This document shows positions 6,860 to 12,678 of a stretch of DNA of 12,678 bases, piece after piece; position 1 is the stretch's first letter, and each line of letters starts with the position of its first letter. The position numbers were made by a program, and so were the translations under genes. This DNA is from RGIG1918 sp045536045. Its GTDB lineage: Bacteria > Cyanobacteriota > Vampirovibrionia > Gastranaerophilales > Gastranaerophilaceae. The DNA lies in assembly GCA_045536045.1 (NCBI GenBank), contig JAZSMU010000041.1, forward strand, positions 1 to 12,678. Reading direction: 5' to 3'. The notes under the pieces are model-generated. The model was not told the DNA's origin, searched no databases, and saw nothing but the letters and a program-made list of their open reading frames with translations.

Positions 6860-7930
6860 ATGTCAAGTGCATATGCAAACGCAGGAACTTTTGTTAGACC
6901 ATACTATATGGACCCAAGCTGCCCAGATTATTTAAAGCCAGCACAATGGACTCAAGGTAGTTGCTGTGCTCCATATGGTTCAATATTTAATGGTGGCTAT
7001 GGTTATGCTCCAGCTCCAATGGCAGGTCCAATGGTAGGTCCTGTTCCAATGCCAATGGGTGGATGCGACCCTTATGCAGCTGATGATGGCAAAATTTCAT
7101 TCGGTCAAAAAGCATCAAGCTTTGTTAAAGGTGTATTTAAACCAATTACAAATATGTTTTCATCTCCAGGTAACTTCTTGAAAGGTGCATTATGTATCGC
7201 AGGTGGTGCAGCACTAATTGCAGTTACAGGCGGAGCAGCAACACCACTTTTAGTTGCAGCAGGTGTTGTTGTTGGTGGTCTTAAAATTGCCAAAGGTGCA
7301 GTAAACGCAGCAGGTGCCCAAACAGACGCCGAAGCTATTGCAGCTTGGGAAGATATGGGCGAAGGCACAGGCGTTGTTGCAGCTTCTGTTGCTGGCTCTA
7401 AAGCAGCTCTTAGAAAAGCTGGTGTAAATACAGAAGGAATGAGCTATCTTCAAGCTACTAAAAAGTGCTTTACAGGTGCTAAAGGTTTTGCAAAAACATC
7501 TTGGTCAACTGCAAGTGCTAAAATAACAGGATTCTTTGGTAAAAAACCAGCAACTACTACAACAACTTCAACACCAACTCCAACAAATCCACAGCTTCCA
7601 CCAGCAAGTGGCCAACCAGCGGGTTTATTGAACGCTCCAAGTTCAACATCTGCAGGAGCATTACCTCCAGGTCAACAAGTTGCAGGTTATTTGCCAGCAC
7701 CAAAAGCAACTGCTACTACAACAACATCATCAACGCCAATTAATTTAGACAGCGTTATTCATATGAATACAAATAGAGCAATGAATGGTTTAAATTCAAC
7801 TTCGTTACCTAGAGTTTCATATACCGAAGGCGTTAAACCAATGAAAACTGGTTCAGCTGCAGGTGGTGCTTACTACCACGATTGGAGAAACGGCAACGGA
7901 ACATATTCAGCTTATAAAGCTCATAAATAA
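6860..7930 (+). CDS. Gly/Ala/Thr/Pro-rich protein with internal K-I-S-F motif, unknown function
   Basis: The protein has 356 residues and GAGGA (6849-6853) six bases before the ATG. Parts in order: a Cys/Pro/Gly/Tyr-rich N-terminus (about 1-70, with CPDY, GSCCAPYG and a Met/Pro/Gly-rich run); K-I-S-F-G at 78-82; a strongly hydrophobic Gly/Ala-rich stretch (105-142) that could span the membrane once or twice; an Ala-rich helical part (143-225); a Thr/Pro-rich low-complexity linker with two similar Thr runs (232-242 and 284-293); and a C-terminal Tyr/Gly/His tail. There is no Sec signal peptide. Codon use is less AT-biased than that of the neighbours (many GCA, GGT, CCA and some TTC), which may mean high expression. 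The K-I-S-F element and Gly/Ala-rich hydrophobic stretch link it to the minus-strand gene at 4902-5627. I do not recognise the family; a surface or membrane-associated role is a guess from composition. Confidence 0.85.
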   Translation: MSSAYANAGTFVRPYYMDPSCPDYLKPAQWTQGSCCAPYGSIFNGGYGYAPAPMAGPMVGPVPMPMGGCDPYAADDGKISFGQKASSFVKGVFKPITNMFSSPGNFLKGALCIAGGAALIAVTGGAATPLLVAAGVVVGGLKIAKGAVNAAGAQTDAEAIAAWEDMGEGTGVVAASVAGSKAALRKAGVNTEGMSYLQATKKCFTGAKGFAKTSWSTASAKITGFFGKKPATTTTTSTPTPTNPQLPPASGQPAGLLNAPSSTSAGALPPGQQVAGYLPAPKATATTTTSSTPINLDSVIHMNTNRAMNGLNSTSLPRVSYTEGVKPMKTGSAAGGAYYHDWRNGNGTYSAYKAHK

Positions 7931-7940
7931 TAAACAAATA

Positions 7941-7963
7941 AAAAGCCCCAACAGGGGCTTTTT
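7941..7963. terminator. Bidirectional intrinsic terminator
   Basis: AAAAGCCCC (7941-7949), loop AACA, then GGGGCTTTTTT form a strong stem with a T-run downstream on the plus strand. The complementary A-run upstream gives a shorter T-run on the minus strand. It lies between the convergent stops of the 6860 gene and the HD-GYP gene and can end both transcripts. Confidence 0.92.
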
Positions 7964-7984
7964 TACTACTCTCTTAAATTTTAG

Positions 7985-9253
7985 TTAAATTACTTTTTGA
8001 AGTATTTCAACTACTGCAGGGTCCCATTTAACGCCTGCCTCTTTATTTAATGTTTCTATCGCTTGTTCTTTTGTCATTGCAGCTCTGTGTGCTCTATCTT
8101 CTGTCATTGCTTGATAAGCGTCTGCAACAGAAATTATCCTAGAACCTAATGGAATTGAGAAACCTTCAAGTCCTTCAGGAGTTCCTGAGCCATTCCAACG
8201 TTCTTGTTTGTAGCTAATATATGGCACAACTTCTGATAAGAAGTTAATGTTCATAAGCAAGCTAACGCCAGCATTTGGACTTTCTTCAAGTTGTTTCCAT
8301 TCAAGCTCTGTTAATTTGTCTTTTTTGTTTAACAAACCTTCATCTAATGTGATTTGACCAATATTTTGTAATAATCCAGCATAGTAGATAAGGTCTGTTG
8401 TCTTTTCGCCTAAGCCCATTTCTTTGCAGATTTTTCTTGAAAGCTCTGCAGTATTTCTTGAGTGTTGGCTCTTTTTAAGTCCTTTTTTGAAATCAATTGT
8501 TGTAGCTAGAGTTTCAACAAAATCTTGTTGTTGGTCTCCAAGGTCGCCAATAATTGAAGTTAATTGTGCTCTTAGGTTTTGTAATTCTCCTGTTGATACA
8601 ATTTTGTCGTCTAAAACTTTTTTAACTTCGTCAATAAGTTTTTGAATACCTAAAGATGTTACAAAAAGTCCTGATGTGATTTTTAATAGGTTGATGTATT
8701 CATCTTCAAGTGCTCTGTCTTGCTTCCTTGCAACTTCAATAGCACCAATACACTCAAAATTGTTTTTCATTGGGAAAATGTAATAATCTAAACCATTTTC
8801 AGCGTATTTTTGGTCTTCTTTATTCTTCCATGAATTTATAATATGCTCATTAACAAATCTTTCATTTTCTTCTGAATTTCCACGAAGTTTAATTTCTTCG
8901 CCACGTTTTGCTAAAAATATTGTACAACCTTCAAGAGAAAGCATTTGTTTAACAGTTTTGGCAATTGAATTGTATAAAATATAATCTTCGCTTTCGTCAA
9001 ATCCTAAAATACTCAATGTGTTATCAATTGAATATATAGAAATAAGTTCTTTTAATTGGTTTTTAAGACCTTCTGTTTTGTTATGATTTGAAGATGCAAT
9101 TTTATCTGCCAAATCTTCGCTAATTAAATGTTCAGACAAAAAATCGCCTAAATTTAGTGCAAAGATTTCTTCAAGTGGGTCTGAGTCTAATAAACCCATT
9201 GAACGTGAGTAAAATGACACATTCATATCTTCTTTTGCTGCTTCGTTTTCCAT
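7985..9253 (-). CDS. GAF domain plus degenerate HD-GYP domain, probable signalling pseudo-enzyme
   Basis: The protein has 422 residues. The N-terminal 60 residues are acidic and variable. Residues of about 75-205 look like a GAF sensor domain (GCTIFLAKRGEEIKLRG, then IGAIEVARK). A helical linker (205-245) leads to an HD-GYP domain (about 245-422). The fold is recognisable: H264 in the first helix, AGLLQNIGQI at 292-301, ERWNGSGTPEGL at 351-362, and SVADAYQAM at 375-383. However, the usual HDIGK reads QNIGQ, the H-P pair reads S-P (325-326), the H-H before E-R reads K-Q (349-350), the D after W is N354, and GYP is GTP. Only H264 and D378 remain of the usual ligands. Active HD-GYP enzymes hydrolyse cyclic di-GMP, so this one is probably catalytically dead and may act as a receptor or protein-binding module. 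The ribosome binding site at the chosen start is weak (AGGTTAG); an internal ATG at residue 10 is possible. Confidence 0.87.
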   Translation of the reverse strand: MENEAAKEDMNVSFYSRSMGLLDSDPLEEIFALNLGDFLSEHLISEDLADKIASSNHNKTEGLKNQLKELISIYSIDNTLSILGFDESEDYILYNSIAKTVKQMLSLEGCTIFLAKRGEEIKLRGNSEENERFVNEHIINSWKNKEDQKYAENGLDYYIFPMKNNFECIGAIEVARKQDRALEDEYINLLKITSGLFVTSLGIQKLIDEVKKVLDDKIVSTGELQNLRAQLTSIIGDLGDQQQDFVETLATTIDFKKGLKKSQHSRNTAELSRKICKEMGLGEKTTDLIYYAGLLQNIGQITLDEGLLNKKDKLTELEWKQLEESPNAGVSLLMNINFLSEVVPYISYKQERWNGSGTPEGLEGFSIPLGSRIISVADAYQAMTEDRAHRAAMTKEQAIETLNKEAGVKWDPAVVEILQKVI

Positions 9254-9315
9254 ATTTTCTACTAACCTACATCAAGTATTTGCTTCAATAATTTATCTAT
9301 CGGCACATTTTTTAA

Positions 9316-9342
9316 AAACTTTTGCTAAATTTACAAAAGTTT
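9316..9342. promoter_or_regulatory. 9-bp inverted repeat in the divergent promoter region
   Basis: AAACTTTTG (9316-9324) and CAAAAGTTT (9334-9342) form a perfect dyad with a 9-base spacer. A third copy of the half-site, CAAAAGTT, is at 9378-9385 and overlaps the -35 of the metX promoter. The three copies lie in the 156-base gap between the HD-GYP gene and metX, where a regulator could control either gene or both. AT-rich composition makes chance similarity possible. Confidence 0.35.
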
Positions 9343-9373
9343 ATACTAAAGTTGGAGAAAATTTTATAAATTC

Positions 9374-9402
9374 TATACAAAAGTTGTAAAAAAAGATATA
9401 AT
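9374..9402 (+). promoter_or_regulatory. metX promoter (leaderless)
   Basis: TATACA (9374-9379) and a perfect TATAAT (9397-9402) are 17 bases apart. The metX ATG at 9410 is seven bases after the -10 box, so transcription should begin at the start codon. There is no Shine-Dalgarno sequence ahead of it. Confidence 0.6.
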
Positions 9403-9409
9403 CTGTGTC

Positions 9410-10507
9410 ATGCAAACATTAATTTCAGAAAAAAAATTCTATAAAACAGACGAAATTATAACCCTAAGCTCTGGAAAAACCTTAAAAGGGCTTGAAGTTG
9501 CTTATGAAACTTATGGGAATTTGAATGAAAACAAAGATAACGCAATTCTTGTGCTCCATGCTCTAACGGGAGATTCTCATATTGCTGGAAAATACTCACC
9601 AAACGACAAAAAAACAGGCTGGTGGGATGAAATGGTTGGACCTGATAAGGCTTTTGATACAAATAAATATTTTGTAATTTGTTCAAATTGTTTAGGTGGT
9701 TGCTCTGGAACAACAGGTCCTAGCTCAATAAATCCAGAAACTGGCAAAGAATATGGGCTAGATTTTCCTGTTATAACCATTGAAGATATGGTTTTAGTTC
9801 AAAAAATGCTAATAGATTATCTTGGCGTTAAAAAACTAACAGTTGTTGGTGGTTCAATGGGTGGAATGCAAGCTTTAGAGTGGTCTGTTGCTTATCCAGA
9901 ATATGTTAAATCAACAATTGTTGTTGCTTCAACTTCTAAATTGGGTGCTCAAGCAATTGGTTTCAACGCTGTTGGAAGAAACGCGATTATTAGTGATGAA
10001 AATTTTAATAATGGCAACTACTATGGCAAAGAATTGCCAGAAAAAGGGCTTGCAATAGCGCGTATGATAGGACATATTACATATCTTTGCGAAAGTGCTA
10101 TGCACAAAAAATTTGGTCGTGAATTTAAAGATACGCCAAGTTTTGATTTTGGTGTAGATTTTCAAGTTGAAAGCTACTTAGAACATCAAGGCAGAATTTT
10201 TGTTGATAGATTTGACGCAAATAGCTATTTATACATTACAAAGGCTGTTGATTATTATGACCTTGGTGGCAAATATGGAACGCTTGAAAATGCCTTTTCT
10301 AACACAAACTCTAAGTTTTTGATTATTTCATTTACATCAGATTGGCTCTTTACAACTGCTCAATCTAAAGAAATGGTTAGTGCTTTAATTAAAGCTAAAA
10401 AAGATGTTTCTTTTGTTGAATTGGAATCTGGTGCAGGACATGATGCATTTTTATTAGAATCTGATAACCAAACAAAAATATTCAAAAGTTTTTTAGAAAA
10501 AGCATAG
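9410..10507 (+). CDS. metX: Homoserine O-acetyltransferase (MetX)
   Basis: This is a full-length 365-residue alpha/beta-hydrolase protein. It shows the family signatures LHALTGDSHIAG (49-60), GWWDEMVGP (70-78), CSNCLGGCSGTTGPSSINP (91-109), the nucleophile elbow GGSMGGMQALEW with S149, ARMIGHITYL (217-226), RFDANSYLYITKA (267-279), SDWLF with D311, and GHDAFLLE with H344; S149, D311 and H344 are the expected triad. The enzyme acylates L-homoserine, normally from acetyl-CoA, in the first committed step of methionine synthesis. Some MetX homologues use succinyl-CoA, and I cannot exclude that from sequence alone. No metY, metB or other methionine gene is adjacent. No S-box or other methionine riboswitch fits upstream, because the -10 box almost touches the ATG. 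No convincing terminator follows. Confidence 0.95.
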   Translation: MQTLISEKKFYKTDEIITLSSGKTLKGLEVAYETYGNLNENKDNAILVLHALTGDSHIAGKYSPNDKKTGWWDEMVGPDKAFDTNKYFVICSNCLGGCSGTTGPSSINPETGKEYGLDFPVITIEDMVLVQKMLIDYLGVKKLTVVGGSMGGMQALEWSVAYPEYVKSTIVVASTSKLGAQAIGFNAVGRNAIISDENFNNGNYYGKELPEKGLAIARMIGHITYLCESAMHKKFGREFKDTPSFDFGVDFQVESYLEHQGRIFVDRFDANSYLYITKAVDYYDLGGKYGTLENAFSNTNSKFLIISFTSDWLFTTAQSKEMVSALIKAKKDVSFVELESGAGHDAFLLESDNQTKIFKSFLEKA

Positions 10508-10566
10508 AAAACAGGTTTATTTTTTTGAGTATTAGCTAGCTTTATTTTTTATTTATTAAGTAAATA

Positions 10567-10594
10567 TTGGATTAAAATAGGCAAAATTTATAAA
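10567..10594 (+). promoter_or_regulatory. Promoter candidate for the 10670 gene
   Basis: TTGGAT (10567-10572) and TATAAA (10589-10594) are 16 bases apart, predicting a leader of about 70 bases that carries AAAGGAG (10658-10664). Just upstream, TATTTA (10550-10555) and TAAATA (10561-10566) form a small dyad touching the -35, of uncertain meaning in such AT-rich DNA. Confidence 0.45.
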
Positions 10595-10669
10595 AATGAA
10601 GTTGAGGGTGGCATATTTGAACAGAGCAAAAAATTTTTGTTAGGTTTTTTGTATGTCAAAGGAGATTGT

Positions 10670-11116
10670 ATGATTAGCAAAATAAGTTTTACAGGTAAGG
10701 CATATTTTTTAGATAATGTGAAAAAGACAATAGCACCAGAGCATAAAAAAAGAATTGAGAATTATGCAAAAAAGCTAGATGATAGCGAAGATGTTGTTGT
10801 TTTTGGGCAAGAAGCTAAAAGAGATTATGTTTATCAGGGAAAAGTTTACACTAGAAGCCAAGTTTCGGCTGATTTAGATAATGATAATATGGGATATAAA
10901 ATAGAAACACCAAATGGGATAATAAAAGCACCTTTAAAAGAGGTTGGGCTAGAAAAAACTCTTCTTCCAATTTATAACGCATACATAATTGCTAGCCATA
11001 ACAAAGAAAATATGAATTATGCACCAAATAGAAAACGTTTTGATTTTACAGAAGGTGCAAAAAATGTTTTGATTAGACCAGATAATAGGGTTGAAGAAGA
11101 TTCTATTATTTATTAA
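10670..11116 (+). CDS. Small K-I-S-F-T-G protein, unknown function
   Basis: This 148-residue protein starts MISKISFTGKAYF. The start at 10670 is set by the strong site AAAGGAG five bases upstream and puts K-I-S-F at residues 4-7. An in-frame ATG at 10637 would add 11 residues, lacks a ribosome binding site and would bury the motif. After the motif there is a basic helical part (about 15-40), then a beta-rich part with DVVVFGQ, YVYQGKVYTRSQVSADLD (54-71) and NGIIKAPLKEVG, then a Tyr/Asn/Lys-rich C-terminus ending EEDSIIY. It has no signal peptide, no membrane segment and no cysteine. I do not recognise the family. The short motif at the extreme N-terminus is shared with the minus-strand gene at 4902-5627. 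The gene is monocistronic and ends five bases from the convergent methyltransferase gene. Confidence 0.8.
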   Translation: MISKISFTGKAYFLDNVKKTIAPEHKKRIENYAKKLDDSEDVVVFGQEAKRDYVYQGKVYTRSQVSADLDNDNMGYKIETPNGIIKAPLKEVGLEKTLLPIYNAYIIASHNKENMNYAPNRKRFDFTEGAKNVLIRPDNRVEEDSIIY

Positions 11117-11121
11117 TTAAA

Positions 11122-11928
11122 TTAAAAAGCACCCTTAGTTTTTTGCAATTTTTTGTATTGGCTTAAGGTTATTTTGTTTGAATTTAAAATCTCTTTTTCG
11201 CGATTTTCAATTATTTCTTTATGAGTTGATTTAAAATCTTTGTCTTTATATGTTATGGCACTTTTTGTGTTTAATTCTTCTAATTCAATTTCATTATATT
11301 TATTTTTTATTAAATCTGGATTAAAAGAAGCAACTGTCCCTATTAATTTCCCATTTTTTATAGTTTTTCCAACAGTAAAACCTGCTATTTTAAGGGCATT
11401 AAAAATTGGCTTAGAGTGGTTATATGTGCAATAAATTGTATCTTTGTGAGCAAGAGAAGCAATTTTTGAAATAAAATCCTCACTCCATAAAACACTTTGT
11501 TTATATGGCGCAAAGCCATCATGAAAAATGATGTCGTATTTTTTATTCAATTTTTGAACAGCAATTCTTGCATCATCAATATAAAAATTAATAAAATCAG
11601 ACTTTTTAAGATTATTTGCAATAATTTCGTTAATACTTTTGCTGTATTCAAATTCAGCCGACCTTTGAACTAATTCAGAATTTATTTCAAGACAATCAAT
11701 TTCTAAAATGTTGGAAAAATTCTCTAACGCACACTTTGTGTTGTATCCAATGCCATAGCAAATGTCTAAAATTTTAATCGGTTTATCTTTATAAATTAGT
11801 GCAGGTTCAATAAATTTTTCAAAAGCTTCTGTTCTCGCACCAAATTTTGAATGAAAAATTTCATCCAATTTTTCATCATATAAACCAACTGAACCATCTT
11901 GAGTTATGAAAGTTTTTATATTTTTCAT
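11122..11928 (-). CDS. mnmD: MnmC/MnmD-type tRNA U34 methyltransferase (stand-alone)
   Basis: From the ATG at 11928 the protein has 268 residues. It is a class I SAM-dependent methyltransferase: motif I DICYGIGYN (55-63), an acidic residue after the second strand (E81, in CLEINSE), and DDAR at 118-121. The family signature HDGFAPYKQSVLWS (136-149) corresponds to the D-x-F-(S/A)-P...LW pattern of the MnmC methyltransferase domain (DUF752). The N-terminal FHSKFGARTEAFEKFI also fits. By family knowledge it methylates nm5(s2)U to mnm5(s2)U at tRNA wobble position 34. The FAD oxidase domain of bifunctional MnmC is absent. A Lys/Glu-rich tail (about 210-268) is longer than I would expect. A longer reading from 11979 adds 17 residues but places the start upstream of the likely -10 box, so 11928 is preferred. 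Confidence 0.8.
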   Translation of the reverse strand: MKNIKTFITQDGSVGLYDEKLDEIFHSKFGARTEAFEKFIEPALIYKDKPIKILDICYGIGYNTKCALENFSNILEIDCLEINSELVQRSAEFEYSKSINEIIANNLKKSDFINFYIDDARIAVQKLNKKYDIIFHDGFAPYKQSVLWSEDFISKIASLAHKDTIYCTYNHSKPIFNALKIAGFTVGKTIKNGKLIGTVASFNPDLIKNKYNEIELEELNTKSAITYKDKDFKSTHKEIIENREKEILNSNKITLSQYKKLQKTKGAF

Positions 11929-11934
11929 AAACTC

Positions 11935-11940
11935 AGTATA
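11935..11940 (-). promoter_or_regulatory. Possible -10 box of the mnmD-like gene
   Basis: On the minus strand TATACT ends six bases before the ATG at 11928, and TG directly precedes it. No good -35 is visible at 16-18 bases. If used, it gives a leaderless mRNA. A 7-bp dyad, CAAGCAA (11941-11947) and TTGCTTG (11965-11971), lies just upstream. Confidence 0.35.
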
Positions 11941-12038
11941 CAAGCAAAAAATGTTTAGGGGTACTTGCTTGCAAAACAAAGGTGTAGTGTTTGGATTCCA
12001 ATATTTGGCTCACTCCAGTCTAAAATTTCTCAAAATTA

Positions 12039-12067
12039 TTGTGGGTATAGAATTTAAATGATAAAAT
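12039..12067 (+). promoter_or_regulatory. Promoter candidate for the uracil-DNA glycosylase gene
   Basis: TTGTGG (12039-12044) and TAAAAT (12062-12067) are 17 bases apart. The ATG at 12080 is 12 bases after the -10 box, giving a leader of about six bases without a Shine-Dalgarno sequence. The remaining gap from 11980 holds nothing else that I can support. Confidence 0.45.
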
Positions 12068-12079
12068 TTTTTTAAAAAT

Positions 12080-12664
12080 ATGCAAAAAGAATTAGAAAAA
12101 ATTAGAGAAAAGTGTTTATCTTGCAAAAAATGTTCCTTGCACAAAACAAGAACAAATGTTGTGTTTGATGATGGTTTTGCAAATCCAAAACTGATGCTTA
12201 TAGGCGAGGCACCAGGCTTTTATGAAGATAAGCAAGGAAAACCTTTTGTTGGAAAAGCAGGACAACTTTTAGATAAAATTTTTGCTTCAGTTGGGCTAAA
12301 CAGGGCTGAGCATGTCTACATTTGCAATACCTTAAAATGTCGCCCACCAGAGAATAGAAACCCACTGCCTGAAGAAAAAGAGGCTTGTTGGGAATATTTA
12401 AAAGCCCAAATTGATATCATAAAACCTAAAATTATTTTGCTTTGTGGAAATGTTGCAGTTCAGTCAATTTTGCCTAATGTTGGTGGTATAACCAAAATAA
12501 GAGGAAAATGGTTTCAGGGTGGAGAAATTGTTTATGGGGCAAAATTAATGCCAATTTTTCACCCATCATATCTTTTGAGAAATGATTCTAGAGAAAAAGG
12601 TAGCCCAAAATGGCTCATGTGGCAAGATATTCAAGAGATTAAAAGAGAATATGATAAGTTGTAA
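12080..12664 (+). CDS. Family 4 uracil-DNA glycosylase (4Fe-4S)
   Basis: This 194-residue protein closely follows the family 4 (UDGa) pattern known from thermophiles and many other bacteria. The iron-sulfur ligands are probably C15, C18, C87 (in TLKCRPPENR) and C103; C12 is an additional nearby cysteine. Motif A is GEAPGFYEDKQGKPFVGKAG (42-61), where the family's usual GEAPG-x-x-ED is intact. Motif B is HPSYLLRN (161-168). ITKIRGKWF (137-145) and the C-terminal MWQDIQEIKREYDKL are also characteristic. The enzyme removes uracil from DNA after cytosine deamination or dUTP misincorporation, the first step of base excision repair. The gene is complete, appears to be transcribed on its own from the promoter at 12039-12067, and has no obvious ribosome binding site. 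Only 14 bases follow its stop. Confidence 0.94.
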   Translation: MQKELEKIREKCLSCKKCSLHKTRTNVVFDDGFANPKLMLIGEAPGFYEDKQGKPFVGKAGQLLDKIFASVGLNRAEHVYICNTLKCRPPENRNPLPEEKEACWEYLKAQIDIIKPKIILLCGNVAVQSILPNVGGITKIRGKWFQGGEIVYGAKLMPIFHPSYLLRNDSREKGSPKWLMWQDIQEIKREYDKL

Positions 12665-12678
12665 ATTCATTTTTTCTT

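Noticed and set aside
7550..7741. ACA/ACT-rich stretches as a microsatellite or CRISPR-like repeat
   Set aside because: The two Thr-codon runs are imperfect, coding and in frame; they are protein low complexity, not a repeat array.
7985..9253. HD-GYP gene as a decayed pseudogene
   Set aside because: The frame is open over 422 codons, the domain scaffold is kept and several replacement residues look conservative, which fits a functional non-enzyme better.
10508..10560. Possible terminator after metX (AAAC/GTTT and AGCTAGCT followed by T-rich DNA)
   Set aside because: The stems are only four bases or self-complementary without a proper loop, so the T-runs are just AT-rich background.
10628..10640. 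CAAAAAATTTTTG palindrome in the leader of the 10670 gene
   Set aside because: A/T-only arms without a loop arise easily by chance here, with no supporting context.
11980..12060. TTGGATTCCAA and nearby bases resembling part of a tRNA T-arm
   Set aside because: No cloverleaf, acceptor stem or anticodon arm can be drawn on either strand.

Overview
This is a compact, AT-rich bacterial chromosomal window with short intergenic gaps, no mobile elements, no CRISPR array and no RNA gene that I can recognise. The best guess for the source is an uncultured gut-type Melainabacterium (Vampirovibrionia, order Gastranaerophilales, the non-photosynthetic relatives of cyanobacteria). The guess rests on low GC, small lineage-specific proteins carrying a K-I-S-F-[GT] motif near the N-terminus, and a small coiled-coil protein starting MGLL. 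I associate both traits with that group from memory; this is an inference, not a database result.

Layout. Positions 1-654 hold the C-terminal end of a UvrD/PcrA-type DNA helicase. Positions 655-865 are a non-coding leader with two hairpins. The second hairpin abuts a strong ribosome binding site that opens a two-gene cassette of small helical or coiled-coil proteins (866-1461). A clear promoter then drives a small secreted protein and a Slt70-like lytic transglycosylase (1550-3859). Next come a polytopic PiT-like membrane protein (3906-4901) and, convergent and stop-to-stop with it, a K-I-S-F protein with glycine/alanine-rich and C-terminal hydrophobic segments (4902-5627, minus). Divergent from that is a translationally coupled pair: an unknown 104-residue protein and a FabG-like short-chain reductase (5722-6734). 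Then comes a larger, unusual Gly/Ala/Thr-rich protein that also contains K-I-S-F (6860-7930). It is closed by the one convincing intrinsic terminator of the window (7941-7963), which probably also serves the convergent GAF plus degenerate HD-GYP gene (7985-9253, minus). A divergent regulatory gap with repeated CAAAAGTT elements separates that gene from metX (9410-10507). The window ends with a third K-I-S-F protein (10670-11116), a stand-alone MnmC/MnmD-type tRNA methyltransferase (11122-11928, minus) and a family 4 uracil-DNA glycosylase (12080-12664).

How the genes fit together. There is no single pathway. DNA repair (helicase, uracil-DNA glycosylase), cell-wall remodelling (lytic transglycosylase and its secreted partner), methionine synthesis (metX), tRNA wobble modification and possible lipid or other reductase chemistry are interleaved with lineage-specific proteins of unknown role. 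The most interesting signals are: (1) three otherwise unrelated proteins sharing K-I-S-F-[GT], two at the extreme N-terminus; (2) an HD-GYP domain that has lost nearly all metal ligands; (3) a split in translation signals, where several housekeeping genes have a -10 box so close to the ATG that the mRNA would be leaderless or nearly so, while several lineage-specific genes carry strong Shine-Dalgarno sequences.
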